Shown: positions 8,152 to 17,569 of the stretch, in pieces
How the letters are laid out: each line of letters begins with the position of its first letter
Numbering within the stretch: position 1 is the stretch's first letter
From: Streptomyces sp. ISL-98
Lineage (GTDB): Bacteria; Actinomycetota; Actinomycetes; Streptomycetales; Streptomycetaceae
Length of the DNA stretch: 64,000 nucleotides
Assembly (NCBI RefSeq): GCF_018614055.1
Contig: NZ_JAGGPB010000001.1
Coordinates: forward strand, 445,209 to 509,208
Direction of reading: 5' to 3'
Notes under the pieces: model-generated
What the model was told of the DNA's origin: nothing
Seen by the model: only the letters and a program-made list of their open reading frames with translations
Databases searched by the model: none
Made by a program: the position numbers and the translations under genes

Positions 8152-11100
8152 TCAGACCGTCGCCGGCTCCGGCTCTTCCGACGCCGAGTCCGACTGCGCC
8201 GGGACGCCCGCCTTCGCCGCGCGCTTGGCCGCCTTCTTCTTGGCCCGGCGCTCCTTGCGGAGCTCCACCATCGCGTACAGCGTCGGCACCAGCAGCAGCG
8301 TCAGCAGCGTCGACGTGATCAGACCACCGATCACCACGATCGCCAGCGGCTTCGATATGAAGCCGCCCTCGCCCGTGATGCCCAGTGCCATCGGCAGCAG
8401 CGCGAAGATCGTCGCCAGTGCCGTCATCAGGATCGGGCGCAGACGGTGACGCCCGCCCTCCAGGACCGCCTCGACCACGCCCAGGCCCTGTGCCCTGTAC
8501 TGGTTGATCAGGTCGATCAGCACGATCGCATTGGTGACGACGATGCCGATGAGCATCAGCATGCCGATCATCGCCGGTACGCCCATGGGCGTACCGGTGG
8601 CGAGCAGCAGGCCGATCGCGCCGGTCGCCGCGAACGGGATCGAGACCAGCAGGATCAGCGGCTGGATCAGCGAGCGGAACGTCGCGACCAGCAGCATGAA
8701 GACGATCGCGATGGCCGCAAGCATGGCCAGGCCGAGCTGGACGAACGCCTCGCTCTGGTCCGAGGACACGCCGCCGATCTCGACGGTCGCGCCCGCGGGC
8801 AGCTTCTTCTCCAGCGCGTTGATCTCGCTCTGGAGGGCGGCGGTCACCGCGCCCGTGTTGTCCGCGGTCGGCTTGGCCGTGATCGTCGCGGCGCGGGCGC
8901 CGTCGATCCGGGTCATGGAGACCGGGCCCGCCACCAGCTTCACGTCGGCGATCTCACCGAGCTCGGCCGGGCCGAGCTTCAGGTGCTTCAGCTCGTCCAG
9001 CGTGGTGGCCGGCCTGGCCGACTTCACGACGACATCGCGCTCGGTGTCGCCAAGGATCGCCTTGCCCGACGTGGTGCCGCGCACCGCCTGGGTGACGGCC
9101 GCGCCGAGGGTGGCCTGGGCGAAGCCCGCGGCGGCCGTCCTGTCGTTGGCCTTGACGGAGATCCGCGGCACGCTCTGGGCCAGGTCGCTCTGTACATCGG
9201 TGACGTCGTCGAGCTTCGCGACCGCGTCCCGTACCTGCTCGGACGCCTTCTTCAGTACGTCGGCGTCACCGGCCTTCACCACGACGCTCAGGTCCTGGGT
9301 GCCGAAGCCGCCGCCCGCGCCGATGGTGGTGTCGCCGATGCCCTTCAGCTTGCCGAGCTCCTCCTCGATGCGGTCCTGGGTGACCTCGGCGTCGGAGGCG
9401 TCGTTCAGGGTCAGCTGGTACGTCGCCTGGTTGGCGCCCGTACCGCCGCCGAAGGCTGCGGCGAAGCCGGAGGAGCCGACCGTGACCTGGTAGTCCTTGA
9501 TCGTGTCGATGCCGTCGAGCGCCTTCTCGACCTTCAGGGCGGCCTCGTCGGCGGCCTCCAGGCTGGTGCCGGGCTTCAGCTCCTGGGTGACCGACAGGGT
9601 GTCCTGCTCGCCCTGGTCGAAGAAGTTCGTCTTGAGCAGCGGCGCCATGGCGAACGTACCGATGAGGACGACGACCGCGATGGCCAGGCTGGTGAAGCGG
9701 CGGCGGGTCGCGAAGCGCAGGACCGGGACGTACATCCGCTGAAGCGGGCTGCGCGCCTCCTTCTCCTCCGCCTTGCGGCGCAGTTCCTCGGGGTCGACGC
9801 CCTCCGAGCCCTTCGGGGCGCGCAGGAACCAGTACGAGAAGACCGGTACGACCGTGAGGGACACCAGCAGCGAGGCGAGCAGGGCCGCCGTGACGGTGAG
9901 GGAGAAGGAGCCGAACAGCTGGCCCACCATGCCGCCGACCAGGCCGATCGGCAGGAAGACGGCGACGGTGGTCAGGGTCGACGAGGTGACCGCGCCCGCG
10001 ACTTCCTTCACCGCGGTGATGATGGCCGCCTGGCGCTCCTCGCCGTATCCGAGGTGACGCTTGATGTTCTCCAGGACCACGATCGAGTCGTCGACGACGC
10101 GGCCGATCGCGATCGTCAGCGCGCCGAGCGTGAGGACGTTGAGCGACAGGTCGCGGGTCCACAGCACGATCAGGGCGAGGACCACCGACAGGGGGATGGA
10201 GATGGCGGTGACGAGCGTCGAGCGGACCGAGGCCAGGAAGACCAGGATCACGATGACGGCGAAGACCAGGCCGAGGGCGCCCTCGGTGGTCAGGCCGGAA
10301 ATCGACTTGGAGACGGCCGGGCCCTGGTCGAAGACGACCGCGATCTCGCTGTCGGTGCCGAGGCTGTCGCGCAGCTCGGGGAGCTTGTCCTTGACCGCGT
10401 CGGAGATGGCGACGGCGCTGCCGTCCTGGTCCATCGTGATGGCCAGCGACAGGCTGGGCTTGCCGTTGGTGCGGGTGATGGAGACCGCGGTGGCGGGCTG
10501 CTCCTTGACGGTGGCGACGTCACCGAGGCGTACCGGCTTCGGCGGCTTGCCCTGGCCGGTGGGGGTCGCGGTGACGCGCAGGTCCTCGATCTGCTTCAGC
10601 GACGTGTAGCCGCCGCCGACCTGGACCGTACGGCTCTTGCCGTCCTCGGAGAAGGAGCCTGCCGGGACGGTGGCGCCGCCCGACTGGAGGGCCTGGCCGA
10701 GTGCGCCGGCGTTGAGGCCGGCGGCCGCGAGCTTCTTGTCGTCCGGGGTGACGGTGACCTGGAGGTCCTGCACACCGTCGACGCTGACCTGGCCGACGCC
10801 GTCGATGTCCTCCAACTCGGGTACGACGGTACGGTCCAGCCGGTCGGCCAGCGCCTGCTGGTCCTGGCCGGAGGTGACGGCGAGGAGGACGGTCGGGATG
10901 TCGTCCGTCGAACCGGCCACGACCTGGGGGTCGACCTCGTCGGGGAGCTGGGCTCGGGAGCGGTTCACGGCCTGCTGGACGTCGGCGACGAGCTGCTTGG
11001 TGTCGTTGCCGTAGTCGAACTGGGCCATGATCACGGCGTTGCCCTCGCTCGCCGTGGAGGTGACGCCGGTGATGCCGTCGACTGCCTTGATGGTGCTTTC

Positions 11101-11304
11101 GAGCGGTTCGACGACCTGCTTCTCGACCACATCGGGGGACACACCCTGGTAGGGCGCCAGCACCGACACCATCGGGAACTCGATGGTGGGCAGCAACTGC
11201 TGCTTGAGCTGCGGTATCGCGATCGCGCCGAAGACGATCGCGATGATCGACATCAGACCGATCAGGGCCCGTTGAGCGAGGCTGAATCTGGACAGCCAGG
11301 ACAT
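8152..11304 (-). CDS. RND-family multidrug efflux transporter (HAE1/AcrB type)
   Basis: A 1050-aa inner-membrane proton antiporter of the hydrophobe/amphiphile efflux class. The architecture is duplicated: N-terminal helix MSWLSRFSLAQRALIG, a large outer loop domain (about 35-330), six helices, a second outer domain (about 555-865), and six more helices. The TM4 proton-relay acids are present in IGRVVDDSIVVLENIKR. Gram-positive cells lack the TolC/adaptor route, so it probably moves lipid-like or amphipathic substrates across or out of the membrane, as proposed for SwrC of Bacillus. It is the last gene downstream of the two-component system in the same orientation, with a 171-bp gap, so control by that system is plausible. 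Confidence 0.92.
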   Translation of the reverse strand: MSWLSRFSLAQRALIGLMSIIAIVFGAIAIPQLKQQLLPTIEFPMVSVLAPYQGVSPDVVEKQVVEPLESTIKAVDGITGVTSTASEGNAVIMAQFDYGNDTKQLVADVQQAVNRSRAQLPDEVDPQVVAGSTDDIPTVLLAVTSGQDQQALADRLDRTVVPELEDIDGVGQVSVDGVQDLQVTVTPDDKKLAAAGLNAGALGQALQSGGATVPAGSFSEDGKSRTVQVGGGYTSLKQIEDLRVTATPTGQGKPPKPVRLGDVATVKEQPATAVSITRTNGKPSLSLAITMDQDGSAVAISDAVKDKLPELRDSLGTDSEIAVVFDQGPAVSKSISGLTTEGALGLVFAVIVILVFLASVRSTLVTAISIPLSVVLALIVLWTRDLSLNVLTLGALTIAIGRVVDDSIVVLENIKRHLGYGEERQAAIITAVKEVAGAVTSSTLTTVAVFLPIGLVGGMVGQLFGSFSLTVTAALLASLLVSLTVVPVFSYWFLRAPKGSEGVDPEELRRKAEEKEARSPLQRMYVPVLRFATRRRFTSLAIAVVVLIGTFAMAPLLKTNFFDQGEQDTLSVTQELKPGTSLEAADEAALKVEKALDGIDTIKDYQVTVGSSGFAAAFGGGTGANQATYQLTLNDASDAEVTQDRIEEELGKLKGIGDTTIGAGGGFGTQDLSVVVKAGDADVLKKASEQVRDAVAKLDDVTDVQSDLAQSVPRISVKANDRTAAAGFAQATLGAAVTQAVRGTTSGKAILGDTERDVVVKSARPATTLDELKHLKLGPAELGEIADVKLVAGPVSMTRIDGARAATITAKPTADNTGAVTAALQSEINALEKKLPAGATVEIGGVSSDQSEAFVQLGLAMLAAIAIVFMLLVATFRSLIQPLILLVSIPFAATGAIGLLLATGTPMGVPAMIGMLMLIGIVVTNAIVLIDLINQYRAQGLGVVEAVLEGGRHRLRPILMTALATIFALLPMALGITGEGGFISKPLAIVVIGGLITSTLLTLLLVPTLYAMVELRKERRAKKKAAKRAAKAGVPAQSDSASEEPEPATV

Positions 11305-11474
11305 GGGTGGGTCTCTCTTCTGTGGCTTACGCGGCAGGCGGGCACGGTGGCCCCTCTATACGATCAGCCATTCGAAGAGGAGATCCGTCGGCCCCAGGTC
11401 CCCTTCCTTATGCGGCGCATACCGCAGTTGGAGTAGGCGCCACTACACCTTCACTCCACCCTGCGCTCTGCCCT

Positions 11475-12173
11475 TCACTCCGCCCTTGGCCGGACAAGTC
11501 CCGATTCGTAGGCGATTACCACCAGTTGGGCGCGGTCGCGGGCGCCGAGTTTCGCCATCGCCCTGTTCACATGTGTCTTGACGGTGAGCGGGCTGACGAC
11601 CAGCTGCTCGGCGATTTCGTCGTTGGAGTGGCCGCCCGCGACCTGGACGAGGACCTCGCGCTCGCGCACGGTCAGCGCCGACAGCCGCTCGGTGCGGGCC
11701 GCCGCGCTCTCGTCGTCCTCCGAAGTGCCGCCCTGCGCGAGGAACTTGGCGATCAGGCCCTTGGTCGCCACGGGGGAGAGCAGTGCCTCGCCCGCGGCGG
11801 CGATCCGGATGGCATTGAGCAGTTCCTCCGGCTCTGCCCCCTTGCCGAGGAAGCCGGAGGCACCGGCGCGCAGCGACTGCACGACGTACTCGTCGACCTC
11901 GAAGGTCGTCAGCATCACCACGCGTACGGCGGCCAGTTCGGGGTCTTCGCTGATCATGCGGGTGGCGGCGAGGCCGTCCGTACCCGGCATGCGGATGTCC
12001 ATCAGGACGACGTCGGCGCGGAGCGTGCGGGCGAGCTCGACGGCTTCTGCGCCGTCGGCGGCCTCCCCGACGACCAGCATGTCGGGCTCGGAGTCCACCA
12101 GGACCCGGAACGCACTGCGCAGCAGCGCCTGGTCGTCGGCGAGCAGCACCCTGATGGTCGTGGCGGTCGTCAT
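11475..12173 (-). CDS. NarL/LuxR-family response regulator
   Basis: A 232-aa regulator. The receiver domain (1-120) has the acidic pair in LLADD, the phospho-acceptor Asp in VVLMDIRMPG, and the conserved Thr and Lys (MLTTFE, GFLGKGA). A LuxR-type helix-turn-helix (about 165-225) has LTVREREVLVQVAGGHSNDEIA. Its ATG at 12173 overlaps the histidine kinase stop as ATGA, so the pair is translationally coupled. The neighbours suggest control of the RND pump and perhaps the Psp genes. Confidence 0.93.
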   Translation of the reverse strand: MTTATTIRVLLADDQALLRSAFRVLVDSEPDMLVVGEAADGAEAVELARTLRADVVLMDIRMPGTDGLAATRMISEDPELAAVRVVMLTTFEVDEYVVQSLRAGASGFLGKGAEPEELLNAIRIAAAGEALLSPVATKGLIAKFLAQGGTSEDDESAAARTERLSALTVREREVLVQVAGGHSNDEIAEQLVVSPLTVKTHVNRAMAKLGARDRAQLVVIAYESGLVRPRAE

Positions 12174-13402
12174 GCGGTCTCCCCCGTACGTACCTTGAAC
12201 GGCAGGATCGCATGGACGCGGAAGCCGCCGCCGTAGCGGGGGCCCGCGGTGAGGGTGCCGCCGAGGGCGGTCACGCGCTCGCGCATGCCGGTGAGGCCGT
12301 GGCCGCCGCCGTCGTGCCCTTCGCCGGTGCCGTCCCCCGGCCCGGCGCCGTTGTCGATCACGGTGACCTCGGCGGACGAACCCACGCGGACCACGCTGAC
12401 CTCGGCCTTCGCGTCCGGGCCCGCGTGCTTGCGCACATTGGTCAGGGCCTCCTGGATGATCCGGTACGCCGCGAGGTCGACGGCGGCGGGCAGCGGTGCG
12501 GCCATGTTGTCGGGCCTGGCCACCTCCACCGGGAGCCCCGCGTGCCGGAAGGTGTCGAGGAGCGCGTCGAGCACGGCGAGGCCGGGAGCGGGCTCGGTCG
12601 GCGCCTCGGGGTCGCCCGACTGGCGGAGCAGGCCGACGGTGGCGCGAAGCTCGTTCAGCGCGGAGCGGCTGGCCTCCCGTACATGCGCGAGGGCTTCCTT
12701 GGCCTGGTCGGGGCGCTTGTCCATGACATGGGCGGCCACTCCCGCCTGGACGTTGACCAGTGCGATGTGGTGTGCGACGACGTCGTGCAGGTCGCGGGCG
12801 ATGCGCAGCCGCTCCTCGGCGACACGGCGGCGGGCCTCCTCCTCGCGGGTGCGCTCGGCGCGTTCGGCACGCTCGCGTATCGCGTCGATGAAGGCGCGAC
12901 GGCTGCGTACGGCGTCGCCCGCGGTGGCTCCGATGCCGGTCCAGGCGAAGATCCCGATGTTCTCCTGGGCGTACCAGGGCCCTGTGCCGAAGCACATCGC
13001 GCCGGCCGTCAGGCCGGTCATCGTCAGCAGGCCGACGCGCCAGGTGGTGGGGCGGTCGGTGCGGGACGCGACGGTGTACAGCGCGATGACCGCGCTCATC
13101 GCGACGGGCGCGGGCGGGTCCCCCGCGATGAGCTCGCCGAGCGTGACCGCGCCGGTGAAGGCGAGTACGGCCATGGGCTTGCGGCGCCGGAACACGAGGG
13201 CGGCCGAGCCGAGCACCATCAGGACGATGCTGCGGGGGCCGGGCGTGCGCGTGAAGGTGGGGCCGTTCGGGCCGTGGGGGTCGGCGAAGGAGCTGACGAC
13301 GATCGTCACGAGTACGGCGAGCGCCAGCGCGGCGTCCATGGCGAGCGGGTGAGCGCGCAGCCAGTCCCGGGACCGGGCGAGCCCCGTACCGAGGGCATTC
13401 AT
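12170..13402 (-). CDS. NarL-type sensor histidine kinase
   Basis: A 410-aa HisKA_3-class kinase with about five predicted membrane helices in the first 170 residues and very short outer loops, suggesting an intramembrane-sensing kinase. A linker rich in Glu/Arg leads to the H-box RIARDLHDVVAHHI with the phospho-His. The N-box EALTNVRKHA and G-box GGHGLTGMRERV follow. Start: ATG 13402 is used; a GTG at 13432 is in frame, and neither has a strong ribosome site. It is coupled to the response regulator by ATGA. The PspAA/PspA genes lie upstream on the same strand, and intramembrane kinases often watch for envelope stress, so a shared role is likely. Confidence 0.92.
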   Translation of the reverse strand: MNALGTGLARSRDWLRAHPLAMDAALALAVLVTIVVSSFADPHGPNGPTFTRTPGPRSIVLMVLGSAALVFRRRKPMAVLAFTGAVTLGELIAGDPPAPVAMSAVIALYTVASRTDRPTTWRVGLLTMTGLTAGAMCFGTGPWYAQENIGIFAWTGIGATAGDAVRSRRAFIDAIRERAERAERTREEEARRRVAEERLRIARDLHDVVAHHIALVNVQAGVAAHVMDKRPDQAKEALAHVREASRSALNELRATVGLLRQSGDPEAPTEPAPGLAVLDALLDTFRHAGLPVEVARPDNMAAPLPAAVDLAAYRIIQEALTNVRKHAGPDAKAEVSVVRVGSSAEVTVIDNGAGPGDGTGEGHDGGGHGLTGMRERVTALGGTLTAGPRYGGGFRVHAILPFKVRTGETA

Positions 13403-13482
13403 GTCACGCAACGGTACGGCGTACGCCCACACCGGGGCACCGCCGGGCACGACCGTTCGGCGGCCGGGACGGTGGGCACCCT

Positions 13483-13501
13483 CGCCGGCCGGAGGCCGGC
13501 G
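13483..13501 (-). terminator. Possible weak terminator between pspAA and the kinase gene
   Basis: CGCCGGCC-GGA-GGCCGGCG is a compact 8-bp palindromic stem in the 140-bp gap before the kinase start. It may attenuate read-through from the Psp genes. Short stem, no U-tract. Confidence 0.4.
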
Positions 13502-13542
13502 CAGCGGGGCGAAGCCCGCGCGGGGCCGCGTCAGGGAAGGCT

Positions 13543-13821
13543 TCAGCCTGGGATCAGGCCGTCGTCGCTGAGCAGTTCGCGGACTTCTTCGAGTGTGGCG
13601 TCCGGGGACGGCAGGATCAGTTCGGAGGGCTCCAGGGCGTCGTCCGGCAGCGGTTCCCCGAGGCGGCGTACCGCGTCGAGGAGCGCACCGAGCGTCAGTC
13701 TGAAGCCGGGCCCGTCGCCGCTCTCCATTTCGCGGAGCAGCTCGTCGTCCAGCTTGTTCAGTTCGGCGAAGTGGCTGTCGGCCAGCTTCACCTGCCCCTC
13801 CCCCATGATCCGTACGATCAC
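13543..13821 (-). CDS. PspA-associated protein PspAA
   Basis: A 92-aa acidic protein that starts MIVRIMGEGQ, the usual N-terminus of the small PspA-associated domain found beside actinobacterial PspA. GTG 13821 follows GGAGAG. It lies 39 bp after pspA and is presumably co-translated with it. It probably modulates assembly of the PspA coat on the membrane; this comes from family context, not from a visible active site. Confidence 0.8.
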   Translation of the reverse strand: MIVRIMGEGQVKLADSHFAELNKLDDELLREMESGDGPGFRLTLGALLDAVRRLGEPLPDDALEPSELILPSPDATLEEVRELLSDDGLIPG

Positions 13822-13860
13822 GACGCTCTCCTTCGTGGAGTGAGTGAGGGCCCGGCTGAG

Positions 13861-14652
13861 TTACTGCTTGTCGAACTTGTTCTGGGTCTGCGACTGCTGC
13901 GCCGCGTCCTGCTGGCCGCCTTCGAGAGCCTGCTGCTGCGACGAGGGTCCGCCCGCCAGCTCGGCCTTCATGCGCTGCAGCTCCAGCTCTACATCTGTAC
14001 CACCGGAGATGCGGTCCAGCTCGGCGGCGATGTCGTCCTTCGCCATCCCGGACGGGTCGTCCAGGGCGCCGGAGGCCAGCAGCTCGTCGATCGCGCCGGC
14101 CCGGGCCTGCAGCTGCGCGGTCTTGTCCTCGGCACGCTGGATCGCCAGGCCGACGTCGCCCATCTCCTCGGAGATGCCGGAGAAGGCCTCTCCGATGCGG
14201 GTCTGCGCCTGCGCTGCGGTGTACGTGGCCTTGATGGTCTCCTTCTTCGTACGGAAGGCGTCGACCTTGGCCTGGAGGCGCTGCGCGGCAAGCGTCAGCT
14301 TCTCCTCCTCGCCCTGGAGCGTCTGGTGCTGCGTCTCCAGGTCGGTGACCTGCTGCTGCAGCGCGGCACGACGGGACAGCGCCTCGCGAGCGAGGTCCTC
14401 CCGGCCGAGCGCGAGCGCCTTGCGTCCCTGGTCCTCCAGCTTGGAGGACTGGCCCTGCAGCTGGTTCAGCTGCAGTTCGAGCCGCTTGCGCGACGTCGCC
14501 ACGTCGGCGACACCGCGGCGTACCTTCTGAAGCAGCTCAAGCTGTTTCTGGTACGAGTAATCGAGGGTCTCGCGCGGATCCTCGGCCCTGTCAAGGGCCT
14601 TGTTTGCCTTCGCGCGGAAGATCATTCCCATACGCTTCATGACACCGCTCAT
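13861..14652 (-). CDS. pspA: Phage shock protein A / IM30 family membrane-stress protein
   Basis: A 263-aa ESCRT-III-like protein, almost entirely helical coiled coil, that binds and stabilises stressed membrane. It starts with the amphipathic helix MSGVMKRMGMIFRAKANKALDRAEDP and the classic DYSYQKQLELLQKVRRGVADV segment, followed by long heptad-rich helices to about residue 215. The tail is Gln/Ser-rich (ALEGGQQDAAQQSQTQNKFD) and likely disordered. ATG 14652 or the second Met at 14640 may be used. First gene of a minus-strand run, pspA-pspAA-kinase-regulator-RND pump, that together reads as an envelope-stress locus. Confidence 0.93.
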   Translation of the reverse strand: MSGVMKRMGMIFRAKANKALDRAEDPRETLDYSYQKQLELLQKVRRGVADVATSRKRLELQLNQLQGQSSKLEDQGRKALALGREDLAREALSRRAALQQQVTDLETQHQTLQGEEEKLTLAAQRLQAKVDAFRTKKETIKATYTAAQAQTRIGEAFSGISEEMGDVGLAIQRAEDKTAQLQARAGAIDELLASGALDDPSGMAKDDIAAELDRISGGTDVELELQRMKAELAGGPSSQQQALEGGQQDAAQQSQTQNKFDKQ

Positions 14653-14902
14653 GGGCTTCGCGCGCCCCCTTCTGACGGACTACGGACTCCAGCTCCAGCA
14701 CTTGAACCCACACTACGGGCCCTGCCTCTATTACCGCACTGTTCGGAGACGGATGCGCTCCTCCTCCAGAACGACTGTGGAGCGGCGGGCTCCGGCCTAG
14801 GGAGTAGGTGACGGCCGGGGACACGGCCTCGACACCGACTGTTGCGGGATCGTTCCCCTCCGGACTGGGGTCCATGCCGCGTACCCCGTACCCTTGGGCT
14901 TT

Positions 14903-15502
14903 GTGTTCCGTAGCCGTTCCTCCAAGGAAGAGAAGGCCCCCACCGACAAGGTGCAGGTGGACCTCTCCAAGCAGACCCGTGACCCCCAGGCCCCGAAGGG
15001 CCGCCCCACACCGAAGCGCGCTGTCGCACAGTCGCAGCGCCGCAACGGGGCGGCGGCGCCTTCGAACCGCAAGGAGGCGATGAAGCGTCAGCGCGAGGCC
15101 CGCCGTGCCGACCTGGCCAGGCAGCGGGAGGCGCTGGCGAGCGGCGACGAGCGCTATCTGCCGGTCCGGGACAAGGGTCCCGTCCGTCGGTTCGTGCGCG
15201 ACTTCGTCGACTCCCGCTTCTGCGTGGCCGAGTTCTTCCTGCCGCTCGCGGTGGTGATCCTCGTCCTCAGCATGATCCGTATGAGCAACATCCAGAACAT
15301 CGCGCTGCTGCTGTGGCTCGGTGTCATCGTGATGATCGTCATCGACTCGATCGGCCTGGTCATCCGGCTCAAGAAGCAGCTGAACGAGCGCTTCCCGAAC
15401 GAGCCGAAGCGCGGCGCCGTGGCCTACGGCCTGATGCGTACGCTCCAGATGCGCCGCCTTCGACTGCCGAAGCCCCAGGTCAAGCGCGGGGAACGGCCCT
15501 GA
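14903..15502 (+). CDS. DUF3043 integral membrane protein
   Basis: A 199-aa protein typical of actinobacteria. The long basic, Lys/Arg/Gln-rich cytoplasmic N-terminus (about 1-95, starting VFRSRSSKEEKAP) is followed by two adjacent membrane helices (about 110-132 and 135-157: EFFLPLAVVILVLSMIRM and ALLLWLGVIVMIVIDSI). The C-terminus is basic. GTG 14903 is favoured; TACCCT at 14889-14894 would give a leaderless or near-leaderless message. Function unknown. The stop overlaps the start of the methyltransferase gene. Confidence 0.85.
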   Translation: MFRSRSSKEEKAPTDKVQVDLSKQTRDPQAPKGRPTPKRAVAQSQRRNGAAAPSNRKEAMKRQREARRADLARQREALASGDERYLPVRDKGPVRRFVRDFVDSRFCVAEFFLPLAVVILVLSMIRMSNIQNIALLLWLGVIVMIVIDSIGLVIRLKKQLNERFPNEPKRGAVAYGLMRTLQMRRLRLPKPQVKRGERP

Positions 15503-16326
15503 GCACGGAAGCCCCCCAGGTCTCCGGATTCGACGGCGCTTCGGAGAACGGCGCTTCGGAGAAGTGGCTGAAGGTGGTCGGCAGTCTGCGTGACACCGTC
15601 CGCCAGGAGCTCGTCGCCCGCCAGCTCGACGAGCAGATATCGGCCCGTTTCCCGGTGGGCCGGCGGCTCGCGATACTCGACGTCGGGACAGGCCAGGGCA
15701 CACAGTCCCTGCGCCTGGCCCGGGCCGGTCACAAGGTGACCGGCCTGGAGTCCGACCCGACCATGCTGTCGGCGGCGCGCGAGGCGCTCGCCCGTGAGCC
15801 CGAGGGCATCCGCGAGCGGGTTCGCCTGATCGAGGGCGACGGCCTGGCCACGGGGGTGCACTTCCTGCCCGGCAGTTTCGATGTGGTGCTGTGCCACGGC
15901 GTGCTGATGTACGTCCAGGAGCCCGACGCGATGGTGGCGGGCCTGGCCCGGATGCTGGCGCCCGGCGGCCTGCTCTCCCTGCTCGTCCGGAACGCCGACG
16001 CGCTCGCGATGCGGCCGGGGCTCGCCGGGGACTGGTCCGCGGCGCTCGCCTCCTTCGACTCGGACACGTACACCAACCGGCTCGGCCTGCCGGTGCGCGC
16101 CGACCGCCTCGCCGCGCTGACGGCGACACTCGAAGGCATCGCCGCCCCGCTGCACGCCTGGTACGGCGTGCGGGTCTTCACGGACACCATCGAGGTTGAC
16201 GCCAACGAGGCGCAGCTTCCGGCGGCGGAGCTGGAGCGGGTCCTGGCCCTGGAGGACCGCGCGGGCCGGACGGACCCTTACCGGCAGGTGGCGGCGCTGC
16301 TGCATCTGTGCGGCGTACGCGGCTGA
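15499..16326 (+). CDS. SAM-dependent methyltransferase (class I)
   Basis: A 275-aa Rossmann-fold methyltransferase. Motif I is AILDVGTGQGTQ, the acidic ribose ligand is in VTGLESDP, and post-motif I is FDVVLCHGVLMYV followed by LARMLAPGGLLSLL. Substrate unknown; small-molecule or cofactor methylation as in the UbiE/SmtA group is possible. No ATG/GTG/TTG start covers the conserved N-terminus. CTG at 15499 overlaps the preceding TGA (CTGA) with GGGGAA upstream and gives LSTEAPQVSGF, so a CTG start with coupling is the best reading. Follows the DUF3043 gene as an operon. Confidence 0.88.
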   Translation: MSTEAPQVSGFDGASENGASEKWLKVVGSLRDTVRQELVARQLDEQISARFPVGRRLAILDVGTGQGTQSLRLARAGHKVTGLESDPTMLSAAREALAREPEGIRERVRLIEGDGLATGVHFLPGSFDVVLCHGVLMYVQEPDAMVAGLARMLAPGGLLSLLVRNADALAMRPGLAGDWSAALASFDSDTYTNRLGLPVRADRLAALTATLEGIAAPLHAWYGVRVFTDTIEVDANEAQLPAAELERVLALEDRAGRTDPYRQVAALLHLCGVRG

Positions 16327-16408
16327 ACCGCCGTCCGGTCCCGACCCCCGCCCCCTGATCGGACCTTCCCCGCAGGCCGGGAGTTCCCCCAAAAGGGACA
16401 CTCCAGGC

Positions 16409-17494
16409 ATGGATGGATCCCGTAACCACAGCCGCCGTGACCGTCGGCTCCCGCTGCTCCTGCTGCCCCTGACCGCCGGCGCCTGCGCGATCGCCCTGCT
16501 GAGCGGGTGCTCCGGCTCCGGTGCCGGTACGTCGTCCGCGGCGGCCGTCGACGCGGGTGCGCCGAAGGTGGACACCGAGCTGGAGGACGACTACCAGAGG
16601 GTGATCAAGGGGGTACTGCCGTCGGTCGTGCAGATCGACGCGGGTGAGAGCCTGGGTTCGGGCGTCGTCTACAACGACCGGGGCCATGTCGTCACCAACG
16701 CGCATGTGGTGGGCGGGGAGAAGAGCTTCAAGATCACGACGGCTACCGGCGGAGCGCCGCTCAGCGCGGAGCTGGTCGCCACCTACCCCGAGCAGGACCT
16801 CGCCGTCATCAAGCTCGACAACGTCCCCGACGGCCTGAAGGCGGCGAAGTTCGCGGACTCGTCGAAGGTCGAGGTCGGCCAGATCGTGCTGGCGATGGGC
16901 AGTCCGCTGGGGCTCTCCAGCAGTGTCACGCAGGGCATCGTCTCGGCAGTCGGCAGGACCGTGAGCGCGAGCCCCCGGGACGGCGGCCCCGGCGCGACCA
17001 TCGGCAACATGGTGCAGACCTCGGCGGCGATCAACCCCGGCAACAGCGGCGGCGCGCTGGTCAACCTCGACAGCGAAGTCATCGGCATCCCGACGCTGGC
17101 TGCGACCGACCCGCAGATGGGCGGCGGCGCGGCCCCCGGCATCGGTTTCGCGATCCCGTCCTCGATGGTGAAGCACGTCGCCGGCCAGATCATCAAGGAC
17201 GGCAGGGTCACCGACTCGGGCCGGGCGGCGCTGGGCATCACGGGCCGTACGGTCGTGAACGACGAGTTCGAACCGGCCGGTGTGGCCATCGTCTCGACCC
17301 AGGAGAACGGCGCTGCGGAGAAGGCGGGCCTGAGGGCCGGCGACGTCATCACCCAGCTCGACGACACGGAGATCACCACGATCACCTCGCTGCTGGAGGC
17401 ACTCGCGTCGGACCAGCCGGGGGACAAGGTGCGGGTGACGTACGTGCGGGGTGGCGAGACGCGGACGGCCGAGGTCACGCTGGGCGAGATCTAG
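16409..17494 (+). CDS. HtrA/DegP-like serine protease, lipoprotein
   Basis: A 361-aa exported trypsin-like protease with a PDZ domain, acting on misfolded proteins outside the membrane. A basic N-terminus and hydrophobic segment end in the lipobox LLSGC. The catalytic triad is visible: His in VVTNAHVVGG, Asp in EQDLAVIKL, and Ser in NPGNSGGAL. The C-terminal PDZ domain (about 275-360) has ENGAAEKAGLRAGDVI. The start is ATG 16409; the nearest purine-rich site is rather far (AAAAGGGA). It lies 82 bp behind the methyltransferase gene. A cluster of five tandem repeats follows its stop. Confidence 0.92.
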   Translation: MDGSRNHSRRDRRLPLLLLPLTAGACAIALLSGCSGSGAGTSSAAAVDAGAPKVDTELEDDYQRVIKGVLPSVVQIDAGESLGSGVVYNDRGHVVTNAHVVGGEKSFKITTATGGAPLSAELVATYPEQDLAVIKLDNVPDGLKAAKFADSSKVEVGQIVLAMGSPLGLSSSVTQGIVSAVGRTVSASPRDGGPGATIGNMVQTSAAINPGNSGGALVNLDSEVIGIPTLAATDPQMGGGAAPGIGFAIPSSMVKHVAGQIIKDGRVTDSGRAALGITGRTVVNDEFEPAGVAIVSTQENGAAEKAGLRAGDVITQLDDTEITTITSLLEALASDQPGDKVRVTYVRGGETRTAEVTLGEI

Positions 17495-17569
17495 GGCACG
17501 TTCGCGGCCGTGCCGGCGGGGCTTGCCCTCGCTGCGGCCACGGCTGCGCCCGCGACCCCTGGGATGGGG

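Noticed and set aside
8446..11436. 996-codon open frame on the plus strand across the RND pump gene
   Set aside because: It is the mirror of the pump gene in GC-rich DNA. The product is Asp/Arg/Gly-rich with no domain, while the minus strand has an intact RND protein with proton-relay acids.
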